Shown: positions 1 through 6,663, counted from the first letter of the stretch. The stretch is 9,675 nt of DNA from Patescibacteria group bacterium (GCA_030917145.1 JAUPVJ010000014.1:1-9675), one strand, 5' to 3'. The notes: generated by a model from the letters alone, not told the origin. A program made the numbers and translations.

Positions 1-120
1 AGAGACAAGTTTCTTGTTTTGATTCCGGTGTCTTGACTAAAGACAGCTTTTGGAAAAAGCTTTCCCAAAAACCTTACAAAATTGAGGGACTTGCCCTAAG
101 AGGTATTCGAGATTAACTTA
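1..120 (-). ncRNA. candidate 5' part of a structured RNA or long leader (partial, runs off left edge)
   Basis: Seen: a strong promoter (127-154, minus) would start transcription near base 120, and the 120 bases that follow to the window edge contain no ATG or GTG on the minus strand. They hold several short hairpins in a row: AGGG/CCCT, a 7-bp stem AGCTTTT/AAAAGCT (45-51 with 55-61), GTCTT/AAGAC and ACAAG/CTTGT. Inference: either a stable RNA gene or an unusually long 5' leader. I do not recognise a family (tmRNA, RNase P RNA and 6S RNA could not be confirmed by eye). It competes with the plus-strand reading frame at 3-116, and both may not be real. Confidence 0.3.
3..116 (+). CDS. possible C-terminal fragment of an unidentified protein (partial)
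   Basis: The third forward frame is open from the window edge to a TAA at 114-116, giving 37 residues that end in KIEGLALRGIRD. The composition is protein-like, with a mixed charged and hydrophobic tail. It would converge on the minus-strand gene ending at 140, leaving a 23-bp gap. I do not recognise the family, and a frame of 37 codons can be open by chance. The minus-strand promoter at 127-154 argues that the same bases may instead be transcribed the other way. Confidence 0.35.
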   Translation, partial: RQVSCFDSGVLTKDSFWKKLSQKPYKIEGLALRGIRD

Positions 121-126
121 ACAACT

Positions 127-154
127 ATTATATACTAGTTTACTCTTTTGTCAA
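127..154 (-). promoter_or_regulatory. near-consensus sigma70 promoter firing leftwards
   Basis: On the minus strand a perfect -35 TTGACA (149-154) and a perfect -10 TATAAT (127-132) are separated by 16 bp. The predicted start is near base 120. The -35 lies inside the last codons of the gene at 140-973. It has the clearest -35 box of any promoter in the window; the others depend mainly on their -10 box. That suggests a strongly or constitutively expressed product to the left, possibly a stable RNA. Confidence 0.7.
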
Positions 155-973
155 ATTAAGTGTTTTACTTTCACCTACGCCGGTATTTCCTGTACCCAAA
201 GAAACTTCTGGTGTATTTTGCGCTTCTAGAGTTTCAGCAGATGAAAAACCTTCCCCCATATTTTTTAAATTATGTTCAATAGAAACAATATCTGCAGTGT
301 CGAGTTTTGCAAGAGCTGTAGCTACTTCCACTTCTTGAGTCTGAAGAGTTTCTAATCTTTTATCGTCAAGAGCCTCTTTTCTTTTTACCGCTTGAATTCT
401 TTCTGGTTCAAAAGCTCGCGCCCACATCTTTCTAAAGAATCCAAAAATACCAGAACCAAAAGCTTCTTTTTCATGAGTCTTGTTTGCAATCCGATCGTTA
501 ATTTCAGCTATTTCAACTTCAATCCTTTCTAATTGTTTTTCAAGTTTCGCTTTTAACTCTTCCTTTCTAGACTCAACCTGCTCTTTACGGAGACTTGCTT
601 TTACCTCATCTTTTTGTTCTTCGTCTCGAATCTCTTGCTCTGCTTTTGATTTTTCAAAATTAGACTCTGTCTCCATAGTCTCCGCTTGATTTCCTACTCC
701 TTCTAAATCTTTTTCAATACCTTCTACTGTTAGATTAATTGTTTCTGCAGAACTGTTTGCAGTAAAAGTCTCTGTGTTTTCTCCAACAGTTTCTGCGACC
801 CCTTTTGCACCTTCACCAATACCCTTCGCGGCCTCTCCTGCTCCTTTCACAGCTTCACCAGTACCTTTCGCAGCGGCTTTTGCGACCTCTGCCAATTTTT
901 CCGCAGTCTCTGCCGCTTTTTCTAGAGCGACACCTCCCACCTCAAAAGCTCCTTCTATCATTTCTCCTTTCAT
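140..973 (-). CDS. Ala/Gly/Glu/Lys-rich heptad-repeat, coiled-coil protein
   Basis: A 277-residue protein with no recognised enzymatic domain. Residues 16-63 are Ala/Lys/Glu/Gly-rich and include four tandem heptads of the type K-G-x-G-E-A-x (36-63), resembling LEA-like or amphipathic-helix repeats. Residues 105-165 are highly charged (KAKLEKQLERIEVEIAEIND) and should form a coiled coil. A short aromatic segment, GIFGFFRKMW (175-184), could be an amphipathic or membrane-touching helix, followed by another charged helix to about 225 and a disordered Ser/Thr/Gly/Glu tail. There is no signal peptide or clear TM segment. The start at 973 gives MKGEMIEG; Met5 is an alternative. A TATAAT lies 19 nt upstream (993-998) and a TATAAA 8 nt upstream (982-987). 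Function unknown; a structural, scaffold or stress role is only a guess. Confidence 0.8.
   Translation of the reverse strand: MKGEMIEGAFEVGGVALEKAAETAEKLAEVAKAAAKGTGEAVKGAGEAAKGIGEGAKGVAETVGENTETFTANSSAETINLTVEGIEKDLEGVGNQAETMETESNFEKSKAEQEIRDEEQKDEVKASLRKEQVESRKEELKAKLEKQLERIEVEIAEINDRIANKTHEKEAFGSGIFGFFRKMWARAFEPERIQAVKRKEALDDKRLETLQTQEVEVATALAKLDTADIVSIEHNLKNMGEGFSSAETLEAQNTPEVSLGTGNTGVGESKTLNLTKE
785..868 (-). repeat. four tandem 21-bp coding repeats (K-G-x-G-E-A-x heptads)
   Basis: Within the 277-residue gene, residues 36-63 are four consecutive heptads: KGTGEAV, KGAGEAA, KGIGEGA and KGVAETV. The DNA units have diverged, so the repeat is clearest at protein level. This suggests an older internal duplication kept for a helical periodicity rather than a fresh microsatellite. 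Confidence 0.7.
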
Positions 974-1055
974 GTTTTTATTTTATAGATTAATTATAAC
1001 GAAACCAAAGAACCACGTAAGTCTTCCTTTCTTAAATTAATTATATCAAATAATA

Positions 1056-1064
1056 TGTTATAAT
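1056..1064 (+). promoter_or_regulatory. extended -10 promoter of the DUF4105 gene
   Basis: TG-T-TATAAT is an exact extended -10 element (TG at 1056-1057, hexamer 1059-1064). The ATG at 1075 follows after 10 nt, predicting a leader of only about 4 nt. No convincing -35 is visible. The intergenic stretch 974-1074 is shared with the divergent gene starting at 973. Confidence 0.6.
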
Positions 1065-1074
1065 TTAAAGCACA

Positions 1075-1905
1075 ATGTTAAAGTTCTTACGATTTATTTT
1101 TCGTTTTTTATTGGGGATTGGTCTCTGTTTTATCATACTCGCCATAGCTTTAAATATTTTTACAACTCCTTCAAATGACAGACTTTGGAATACAGATCAG
1201 TTAGTTTTAGCTGAAACACAATTTATAGGAGACTTAGTAACAATTAGGAACATTAGAAATTTTACATATAAATCTCCTACAGACTACGAAGCAAAATACT
1301 ACGATAAAACTTTTGACCTGAAAAAAATAAAAAAAGTTTATTATGTAGTTGAACCTTTTTCTGGGTACCCTGGAGCCGCGCACACTTTTCTTTCTTTTGA
1401 ATTTGAAGGAAATCAATTTGTCTCAATTTCAGTTGAGATTCGAAAAGAGGTTGGAGAAACATATAGTGCAACCCAAGGACTTTTTAATCAGTATGAACTA
1501 ATGTATGTAATCGCAGACGAAAGAGATGTAATAGGACTACGCGCAAATCACAGAAAAGATGAAGTTTTTGTGTATCCAATGAAAGCCGATAAAGAAAAAA
1601 CAAGAGCTCTTTTTGTAGACATGTTAGAGCGCGCAAATAAACTAAGCACAAAGCCTGAGTTCTACAACACTATTTTAAACACTTGCACCACAAACATAGT
1701 GGACCATGTAAACAAAATATCTGAGAAAAGAATTCCTTTTTCTTTAGAAATTCTTTTTCCGAAAAATTCAGATCAAAAAGCATATAATCTTGGTCTAATA
1801 GACACAGAGCTTCCATTTGAAGAAGCAAGAAAGAAATTTAAAGTAAACGAACGTGCAGAAAAATATAAAAACAATCTAGATTTTTCTGTAAGAATTCGAA
1901 ACTAG
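1075..1905 (+). CDS. membrane-anchored DUF4105 (Lnb N-terminal periplasmic-like) protein
   Basis: A 276-residue protein. Residues 5-29 form an N-terminal TM segment, so the rest should lie outside the membrane. The body matches the DUF4105 pattern: W38 near the start, IRNIRNFTY (57-65), AAHTFLSFEF (101-110), ISVEIRKEVGE (118-128), YVIADERDVIGLR (144-156) and FYNTILNTC (196-204). The invariant-looking H103 followed much later by C204 in an N-T-C context is reminiscent of a circularly permuted NlpC/P60-type papain fold, so a thiol hydrolase or amidase activity is possible, but this is inference. It is the only well-supported plus-strand gene. Its TAG stop shares the palindrome CTAG with the stop of the convergent nuclease gene. 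The start is supported by the TM segment beginning at once and by the -10 box 10 nt upstream. Confidence 0.85.
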   Translation: MLKFLRFIFRFLLGIGLCFIILAIALNIFTTPSNDRLWNTDQLVLAETQFIGDLVTIRNIRNFTYKSPTDYEAKYYDKTFDLKKIKKVYYVVEPFSGYPGAAHTFLSFEFEGNQFVSISVEIRKEVGETYSATQGLFNQYELMYVIADERDVIGLRANHRKDEVFVYPMKADKEKTRALFVDMLERANKLSTKPEFYNTILNTCTTNIVDHVNKISEKRIPFSLEILFPKNSDQKAYNLGLIDTELPFEEARKKFKVNERAEKYKNNLDFSVRIRN

Positions 1906-2738
1906 ACAAAAAACATATCTTGATTGTATTCTCCTTTTCCTATGTAGGTTGCTTCTCCTGAAAGGATTTTTTCATAAGGAGTACAAGCAAAACACCCTCC
2001 TTTAGGGCAAAGAAACTCACCCTTAGCTCGGGCTTGTGCAACTTTTTTTGCAGTCTCTAAAACTTTTGAATGAGCGTCATTTAAATTTGGCAAAGACACT
2101 TCTTCTGGTACATCATTTCGATCAAGATACCAATAACTCGCCCCACTTACTTTTCTTTTTTGTAGCTTATTTAACAAAAGTGCATAAATAGGCAATTGAA
2201 GTGAACCTTCTTTTTCATCGTGTCGTCCTGTTTTAAAATCTAGCACATGAATACTATCGTCTTCTGGTACGTATTTTAACCAGTCGATTTTTCCACACAA
2301 AATTATGTTATCTTCTTCTGAAAGATAAAAATTTGGAGGCATACCATTTTCACTTTCCTTTAGTTTTACAGTTTTTTCTTTAAGAGGTCCTGGGTTATTT
2401 ACAACTCTTTCAATCATAGCTTTCCCACGCAGTTTCACTTCTTCTTCCTCTTCTTTGGTTTTAAACCCACCTTTTACACCTTCTACTTTTTTCCACTCTT
2501 CTTCGAAAGTTTGCAAAAGATCACGTTCAAACCTCTCCTCTGCTTTAAAATTCGCTAATCCTTCAACCACATTGTGGACCGCTTGCCCTAGAGCAAGAGC
2601 AGGATTTACAAGATTAATTTTTCTTTTAGTTTTAGGATCTTTGTAGACGTTGTGTAAAAAATATAGCCGTGGACAATTCAAAAAATCCCCCATAGAAGAG
2701 TGTGAGACCCAAACTGCGCTGTATTTGTCTACTGCCAT
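1902..2738 (-). CDS. PD-(D/E)XK nuclease, RecB/Cas4/AddB-C-terminal type, with probable Fe-S cysteines
   Basis: A 278-residue stand-alone nuclease domain of the PDDEXK_1 (RecB-like) family. Motifs in order: S-x-S-S-M-x-D-F-L-N-C-P (12-23), typical of the N-terminus of AddB/Cas4-type nucleases; GQAVHNVVEG with H55 and E59; GKID with D152; VLDFKTG with D167 and K169; QLPIYA with Q181 and Y185. These are the metal- and DNA-binding residues of the family. Cysteines C22, C244, C249 and C252 are placed like the one-plus-three ligands of the 4Fe-4S cluster in AddB, Cas4 and Dna2, although the C-terminal spacing (x4, x2) differs from the usual CxxCx5C. The gene lies 19 bp downstream of a PIF1-like helicase, suggesting joint DNA-end or flap processing. 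The gap contains its own -10 box 6 nt before the ATG, so it may also be transcribed alone as a leaderless mRNA. Confidence 0.9.
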   Translation of the reverse strand: MAVDKYSAVWVSHSSMGDFLNCPRLYFLHNVYKDPKTKRKINLVNPALALGQAVHNVVEGLANFKAEERFERDLLQTFEEEWKKVEGVKGGFKTKEEEEEVKLRGKAMIERVVNNPGPLKEKTVKLKESENGMPPNFYLSEEDNIILCGKIDWLKYVPEDDSIHVLDFKTGRHDEKEGSLQLPIYALLLNKLQKRKVSGASYWYLDRNDVPEEVSLPNLNDAHSKVLETAKKVAQARAKGEFLCPKGGCFACTPYEKILSGEATYIGKGEYNQDMFFV

Positions 2739-2744
2739 ATAAAC

Positions 2745-2774
2745 ATTATAACCTTTTTTAATCCGTCACTACAA
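2745..2774 (-). promoter_or_regulatory. leaderless-type promoter of the nuclease gene
   Basis: On the minus strand, TATAAT (2745-2750) lies exactly 6 nt before the ATG at 2738, so the expected transcription start is the A of the start codon. A partial -35, TTGTAG (2769-2774), sits 18 bp upstream inside the 3' end of the helicase gene. Confidence 0.6.
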
Positions 2775-4416
2775 AAAGCCGAGCCAAGCGAATCTCAGCG
2801 TAAGAAAAACTATTTCCAAGAAGAATCTTCACAGGGGAAAGCCTGAGGTCTTTGTGTTTTTTAAAAGTCTTCTGAAAAGCTTCTTCAATTTTTTTAAATC
2901 GCGCTTCGGTGAATCGGGCTTTTTTTATGTATTCTAAATCTAAACTTTCCCCTTCTTTTAATAAATCTTCTATGTGGTCGATAATAGTTTCTTCTTTTAA
3001 ATCACGAGCTTTAGCAATTTTTTCTAATGGTAATTTTTCAAGAATTAAAAGTTTTGTTTTTTGAGAAGTCGATAAATCTTTTCCTAAAGTTTCCATCTTC
3101 GAAGCGTTTCGATCGACAAATTCTTTTTGCCTTTTTTCAATTTCTTTTCTTCCTAGATCTTCTAGATAAACCAAACACTCTTTTGATCTTTCTTTTAAAT
3201 CATGATCAATTTCCAATACCTCGGGATGGATCATCAAAGCTCTGCTGTTGAAACCTGTAAGCTTTATACCCCCAAGACTTCTCACTCGAGAAAGAGCTAC
3301 ATAGCCCATACCAGGAGCAAAAGACTTTGAAAGGTCAATTTCTGCCGCATCAAGAGACATCCCCTGACTTTTGTGTACAGTGATCGCCCACGCAAGCCTC
3401 AGAGGGATTTGTTTGATTTCTGCTTTCATTTTTCCATCTTCTTCTATGATCCAAGATTCTGGGAGTGCGGTGATTAATTTTTCACCAGCAATTTTTACAA
3501 TCGGAAAACCTCCTTCATCAAAAGATTCCACAATTCCCAAAGTTCCATTTACATAATTTTTTTCAAAATTATTTTTTACAAACATCACCTTTGCACCAAT
3601 TTTTAAAACAAGATTTTGTGGAGCAAGACAACTTTTTATGAGCGTTTCTACAATCCCTGCTTTACCTTTTGAAAGCATTGTAAAAGTACGCGCATCGCCA
3701 CCAATACTTAAAAGATGGTTATCGTTTATAGAATCTACATCTACATTATGTGTCGAGAGTTTTGTAGGGTTTGAAAACGACACAGGTTCTTTCATATAGC
3801 GTTCTTTTAAAAGCTCCAAAGTATCTTCTGTAACATTGTTTTGTCGTATGTCATTTAGAAGCCCTAAAAACGAATCGTCGCTTTGCCTGTGTTGTTCTTC
3901 GAGGTAGCAAATTTTTAAATCCATTTCTCCCCAAACTTTTGACCTATAAGCAAAATAAGCTTCTGGTTCATTTGGACGGGACACAGGCGGGAGCTGAAAA
4001 AAATCTCCACACAAAACAACTTGAATTCCTCCAAAAGGAAGCAGACTTCGTTTGAAAACTTTTCCAAGAGTATTTAAAAGGTCAAAACGAAAATGATGAA
4101 GCATTGAAATCTCATCAATGATCAAAACCTTTACTTGCTCATAGCGCTTGAAAAGGTAAGGTTTTGATTCAAGATTTTCAAGATCAGCGGAAGTCAAATT
4201 GTCTCTTATACCAAGCCCACTCCAAGAGTGGATCGTAACCCCGCCAAGATGAGTGGCAGCGATTCCTGTTGAAGCAGTAATCGCAGTCGGTATGTTGTTT
4301 TCTTTTAGGTACTCAATAAAAGCTTTTAAAGTGTGAGTCTTGCCACTTCCAGCAGGACCAGTCAAAAAGACGTTGTGGCCCATTTTTAGGATCTCTAAAG
4401 CTTCATTTTGAGTCAT
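2758..4416 (-). CDS. PIF1-like / RecD-type superfamily 1B DNA helicase with C-terminal HTH_40-like domain
   Basis: A 552-residue ATP-dependent helicase, expected to move 5' to 3' on DNA as PIF1/RecD enzymes do. Motifs visible: Walker A GPAGSGKT (20-27); TASTGIAA (48-55); Walker B LIIDE (98-102); GDFFQLPP (137-144); QHRQ (175-178); K-V-M-F-V followed by N-G-T-L-G (276-294); TVHKSQG (346-352); YVALSRVRS (372-380). All key residues are present, so the enzyme looks active. Residues about 405-552 form a charged helical linker and then a winged-helix-like region (KLPLEKIAKARDLKEETIIDHI, 461-482) matching the HTH_40 domain found at the C-terminus of some RecQ and PIF1-like helicases. It precedes the Fe-S-type nuclease by 19 bp on the same strand. 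A -10 box lies 6 nt before the ATG. Likely role: replication-fork or repair DNA unwinding, perhaps substituting for part of RecBCD/AddAB. Confidence 0.95.
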   Translation of the reverse strand: MTQNEALEILKMGHNVFLTGPAGSGKTHTLKAFIEYLKENNIPTAITASTGIAATHLGGVTIHSWSGLGIRDNLTSADLENLESKPYLFKRYEQVKVLIIDEISMLHHFRFDLLNTLGKVFKRSLLPFGGIQVVLCGDFFQLPPVSRPNEPEAYFAYRSKVWGEMDLKICYLEEQHRQSDDSFLGLLNDIRQNNVTEDTLELLKERYMKEPVSFSNPTKLSTHNVDVDSINDNHLLSIGGDARTFTMLSKGKAGIVETLIKSCLAPQNLVLKIGAKVMFVKNNFEKNYVNGTLGIVESFDEGGFPIVKIAGEKLITALPESWIIEEDGKMKAEIKQIPLRLAWAITVHKSQGMSLDAAEIDLSKSFAPGMGYVALSRVRSLGGIKLTGFNSRALMIHPEVLEIDHDLKERSKECLVYLEDLGRKEIEKRQKEFVDRNASKMETLGKDLSTSQKTKLLILEKLPLEKIAKARDLKEETIIDHIEDLLKEGESLDLEYIKKARFTEARFKKIEEAFQKTFKKHKDLRLSPVKILLGNSFSYAEIRLARLFVVTD

Positions 4417-4422
4417 GGAAGC

Positions 4423-4428
4423 ATTATA
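4423..4428 (-). promoter_or_regulatory. leaderless-type -10 box of the helicase gene
   Basis: On the minus strand, TATAAT ends exactly 6 nt before the ATG at 4416, placing the predicted start of transcription on the A of ATG. No convincing -35 is seen. No Shine-Dalgarno sequence lies in the 6-nt spacer. Confidence 0.6.
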
Positions 4429-4453
4429 CCCTGCCTGGAGTTTCTTTTATACT

Positions 4454-4615
4454 TTACTTTTTATACAAAAAAGAATGTATGAAATCAGCGTTTTGTTCTA
4501 CTGTGTATTTATAAGCTTTTTTTACATCAAACCCAAAAAAAGCAAGGTATATAAAAACCACAAAAATCAAAAGCAGTGGCAACTTTGAACCTTTTTTATC
4601 TCTATCGTGTCTCAT
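4454..4615 (-). CDS. small single-pass membrane protein (53 residues), unknown function
   Basis: A small gene that fills most of the 280-bp gap between the helicase and DM13 genes. It starts MRHDRDKKGSK, a basic and charged N-terminus, followed by one strong hydrophobic segment, LPLLLIFVVFIYLAFFGF (12-29), and a charged tail ending SFLYKK before TAA. The layout (positive N-terminus, single TM of about 18 residues, short polar tail) is that of a real small membrane protein rather than a chance frame. An extended -10 TGTTATAAT lies 44 nt upstream (4660-4668). The stop is 37 bp before the helicase ATG, in the same direction. Family unrecognised. Confidence 0.6.
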   Translation of the reverse strand: MRHDRDKKGSKLPLLLIFVVFIYLAFFGFDVKKAYKYTVEQNADFIHSFLYKK

Positions 4616-4659
4616 AAAATAATAATTAATTTATAAATAGAATAGAATTTATCTTATAA

Positions 4660-4668
4660 ATTATAACA
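4660..4668 (-). promoter_or_regulatory. extended -10 element upstream of the small membrane protein
   Basis: On the minus strand, TG-T-TATAAT is an exact extended -10 (hexamer 4660-4665) in the gap after the DM13 gene. The predicted leader to the ATG at 4615 is about 38 nt, longer than for the other genes here, and very AT-rich. No clear -35. Confidence 0.5.
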
Positions 4669-4696
4669 CCACATCGAGATTCTAACTACACAGAAA

Positions 4697-5164
4697 CTAC
4701 TGTACGTTTTGAAAATCTGCTTTTATGAAAGGCACTGAAAAAGCCTTGCACCACACATAGACACTGTCAAACTTTTCTAAAGAAAAATCTTCTCCGAGAT
4801 CATAATTTTGGGCTCCGATATTTCCTTTTAATTTTGAAATTTCACTCCCTTTTACATATTCACCTTTATATCCAAATCCTACATAAAGATCTGGACCATT
4901 GTTTACATCGAAACCCTCTTCAAAACGTAAAAATCTTTTTCCATCGAGTTCATAAACAGAAACTTCACCTTTTCCGTTGTGAATTTTATCAAAACCAACA
5001 AATGATCCTCCTGCTACTTTTTTAGGCATCACTTCGACTTCGCCTACAACCATCATAGGTAGACTCTCTGTTACGACTTTATCTATGAAAAACGGAGAGA
5101 TTGTCCAAAACCCCAAAACAAGAGCTACTAAAATTACAATCGTGATGATAATTTTTTTAATCAT
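4697..5164 (-). CDS. membrane-anchored DM13-domain protein
   Basis: A 155-residue protein. Residues 3-22 are an N-terminal TM anchor after a short basic start, putting the rest outside the membrane. Residues about 50-152 match the DM13 domain: GGSFVGFDKIHNGKGEVSVY, then FEEGFDVNNGPDLYVGF (81-97), LKGNIGAQNY (112-121) and VYVWCKAFSVPFIKADF (135-151). C139 in the W-C-K-x-F-S-V motif is the conserved cysteine of the family. DM13 has been proposed to act in extracytoplasmic electron transfer or redox chemistry; that is established only as a prediction. It is the last gene of the four-gene operon, 11 nt after the histidine phosphatase stop, with no Shine-Dalgarno sequence visible in the A-rich gap. 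Confidence 0.9.
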   Translation of the reverse strand: MIKKIIITIVILVALVLGFWTISPFFIDKVVTESLPMMVVGEVEVMPKKVAGGSFVGFDKIHNGKGEVSVYELDGKRFLRFEEGFDVNNGPDLYVGFGYKGEYVKGSEISKLKGNIGAQNYDLGEDFSLEKFDSVYVWCKAFSVPFIKADFQNVQ

Positions 5165-5175
5165 ATTTTTTTTAA

Positions 5176-5868
5176 TTAAATAGAAGTACTTTTACTATCT
5201 ACATCTACGTGATCATTCCAATCGATAAGTTGCCACCTCTCCCCTCTTCTTGGAGCAAAAAAACCATTTGTATATTGGCAAACAGTGATTCCAGCATTAC
5301 TAGATGGATTCAAGAAACTTAAACGATTGTATTCTTTTGCATTTAGCTTATCTCCGATTTCAATATAATCGATTAACATCTTTAGAAAAATCCCATGAGT
5401 AACCACAACAATTCTTTTTTCTTTTCTTGTTTCAAGCCAAGCAAGACACCTCTTTGCACGATCTAAAAGATCTGCAAAATTTTCTTCATCCGAGTATCTA
5501 AAATCATCATCGTGATAACTGTGGTCAATGATATCGACAATCTTTTTTACATCAGGTTCATCTACAGAACGCCCAATAATTTCAGAAGGATTTCTTCTTT
5601 CGGCAAGCAAATCATTGTACTCGATTGGTTTTTCAACTTTTATATGTTCATTGATAATCCCAGCAGTCTCTCGAGTACGATCATAAGGACTACACAAAAT
5701 CACATCCATCTTACCAAAAAGTTTTATTTCATTTTCCAAACGCTCTCCGCTTACATGGGCTTGCTCTACGCCTTTGTCACTAAGCTGACCATGAGAATCT
5801 TGTCTGATCCCCTTTTTGTTTAGAATGCTTTGTCCGTGACGAACGAAATAAAATAAATGTTTTTTCAT
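5176..5868 (-). CDS. histidine phosphatase family (phosphoglycerate mutase-like) protein
   Basis: A 230-residue cytosolic enzyme. The catalytic RHG triplet is R10-H11-G12 in FVRHGQS; LSDKGVEQA (29-37) follows as usual. The second arginine is R64 in CSPYDRTRETA (59-69), the acid/base glutamate is probably E90 in LLAERRNPS, and the second histidine is H158 in VVTHG. All four core residues are present, so it should be an active phosphatase or mutase through a phosphohistidine; the substrate cannot be told. The C-terminus (IDWNDHVDVD) is acidic. It starts 3 nt after the stop of the C39-like gene and lies 11 nt before the DM13 gene, inside one transcript. Length fits the broad-specificity branch of the family. 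Confidence 0.92.
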   Translation of the reverse strand: MKKHLFYFVRHGQSILNKKGIRQDSHGQLSDKGVEQAHVSGERLENEIKLFGKMDVILCSPYDRTRETAGIINEHIKVEKPIEYNDLLAERRNPSEIIGRSVDEPDVKKIVDIIDHSYHDDDFRYSDEENFADLLDRAKRCLAWLETRKEKRIVVVTHGIFLKMLIDYIEIGDKLNAKEYNRLSFLNPSSNAGITVCQYTNGFFAPRRGERWQLIDWNDHVDVDSKSTSI

Positions 5869-5871
5869 AAA

Positions 5872-6657
5872 TTAATACACAACGACTCCTTTATTTTCAA
5901 GTAAACCCCAATCTTTTACAAATTTTTCTTTTGTCATGACAATCTTTCCATAAACTGGATCGAGCACAATTATATGCGTCGGATTGTCTGCTTCACCTCG
6001 AAACCCAATCGCAACTCTCGCATGCTCTCCTGCAACAGCTTTGATTTTATTTCCATTGTAATCAGTCCAAGAAATATCTTTTCCGTCTGTAAGCGAACCC
6101 CAAACTACAACTGGGTTCGAACGCCCTATTTCATAAATTAAATTTTCTAAAGTTGCTGGAGACAAAACAGAAGCTTCGCGGTGTTTTAATGCTAAATCCA
6201 AAATAGGCTTTTCGTAGACACCATAGCCTGTAACAGGCATTTTACCATTTATAAGCCCTACAAACCCAAGATTTGGATCACCCCAGACTACTTCTCCGGT
6301 TTGAGCGTTTGTTGTCGGGGGAGCTTTTGTAACAAAAATCAAATCTTCTATGAGCTCATCCTCTTCAACATAAACCCACTTGTAAGCTAGAGCCATTCTC
6401 AGAGAGGCGATTTCACAAGAGAGAGAATATTTTTGTTTGTAAAAAGGCACAGTAAGAACAGACTCACTATCAAAAGTCCCGTCTGGATTTACTACAGAAT
6501 GAAGAAGACCCAGAGAACTTTGTCCCATTCTTTCCATTACAAATCGAATGTATTTAGTTTCTCGAAGTAGTCTTAGTTTCCAAGAATCCGGAGAAAACAA
6601 AGCGAGCAAAACAACAAGAACAACCGCTATAAAAATGTATTTTGTTGTTTTTTTCAT
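5872..6657 (-). CDS. membrane-anchored C39-like (Peptidase_C39_2) cysteine peptidase
   Basis: A 261-residue protein with an N-terminal TM segment (residues 7-21) and an outward-facing papain-like domain. The catalytic cysteine is C81 in VPFYKQKYSLSCEIASLRMAL (70-90), the histidine H212 in GEHARVAIGF, and the aspartate D233 in VLDPVYG. The motif W-G-D-P-N-L-G-F-V-G (125-134) followed by GYGVY (144-148) is typical of Peptidase_C39_2 proteins of low-GC bacteria and CPR. Expected role: cleavage of an extracellular or cell-wall peptide; unlike bacteriocin-exporter C39 domains there is no ABC transporter attached. It lies 6 nt after the dienelactone-hydrolase-like gene and 3 nt before the phosphatase gene, so it is operonic. 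No spaced Shine-Dalgarno sequence is seen. Confidence 0.88.
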   Translation of the reverse strand: MKKTTKYIFIAVVLVVLLALFSPDSWKLRLLRETKYIRFVMERMGQSSLGLLHSVVNPDGTFDSESVLTVPFYKQKYSLSCEIASLRMALAYKWVYVEEDELIEDLIFVTKAPPTTNAQTGEVVWGDPNLGFVGLINGKMPVTGYGVYEKPILDLALKHREASVLSPATLENLIYEIGRSNPVVVWGSLTDGKDISWTDYNGNKIKAVAGEHARVAIGFRGEADNPTHIIVLDPVYGKIVMTKEKFVKDWGLLENKGVVVY

Positions 6658-6663
6658 TTAATC

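Noticed and set aside
45..61. 7-bp hairpin AGCTTTT/AAAAGCT as a terminator
   Set aside because: On neither strand does a T-run follow the stem directly, and the loop has only 3 nt; it fits better as one element of a structured or coding stretch.
774..1040. Pro/Ala/Ser-rich plus-strand frames opposite the start of the 277-residue gene
   Set aside because: They are antisense shadows of the Ala/Gly/Glu-rich repeats, with low-complexity composition and no supported start.
5512..5823. 103-codon plus-strand frame opposite the histidine phosphatase gene
   Set aside because: Its opposite strand encodes a protein with all catalytic motifs; the antisense product has no recognisable domain.
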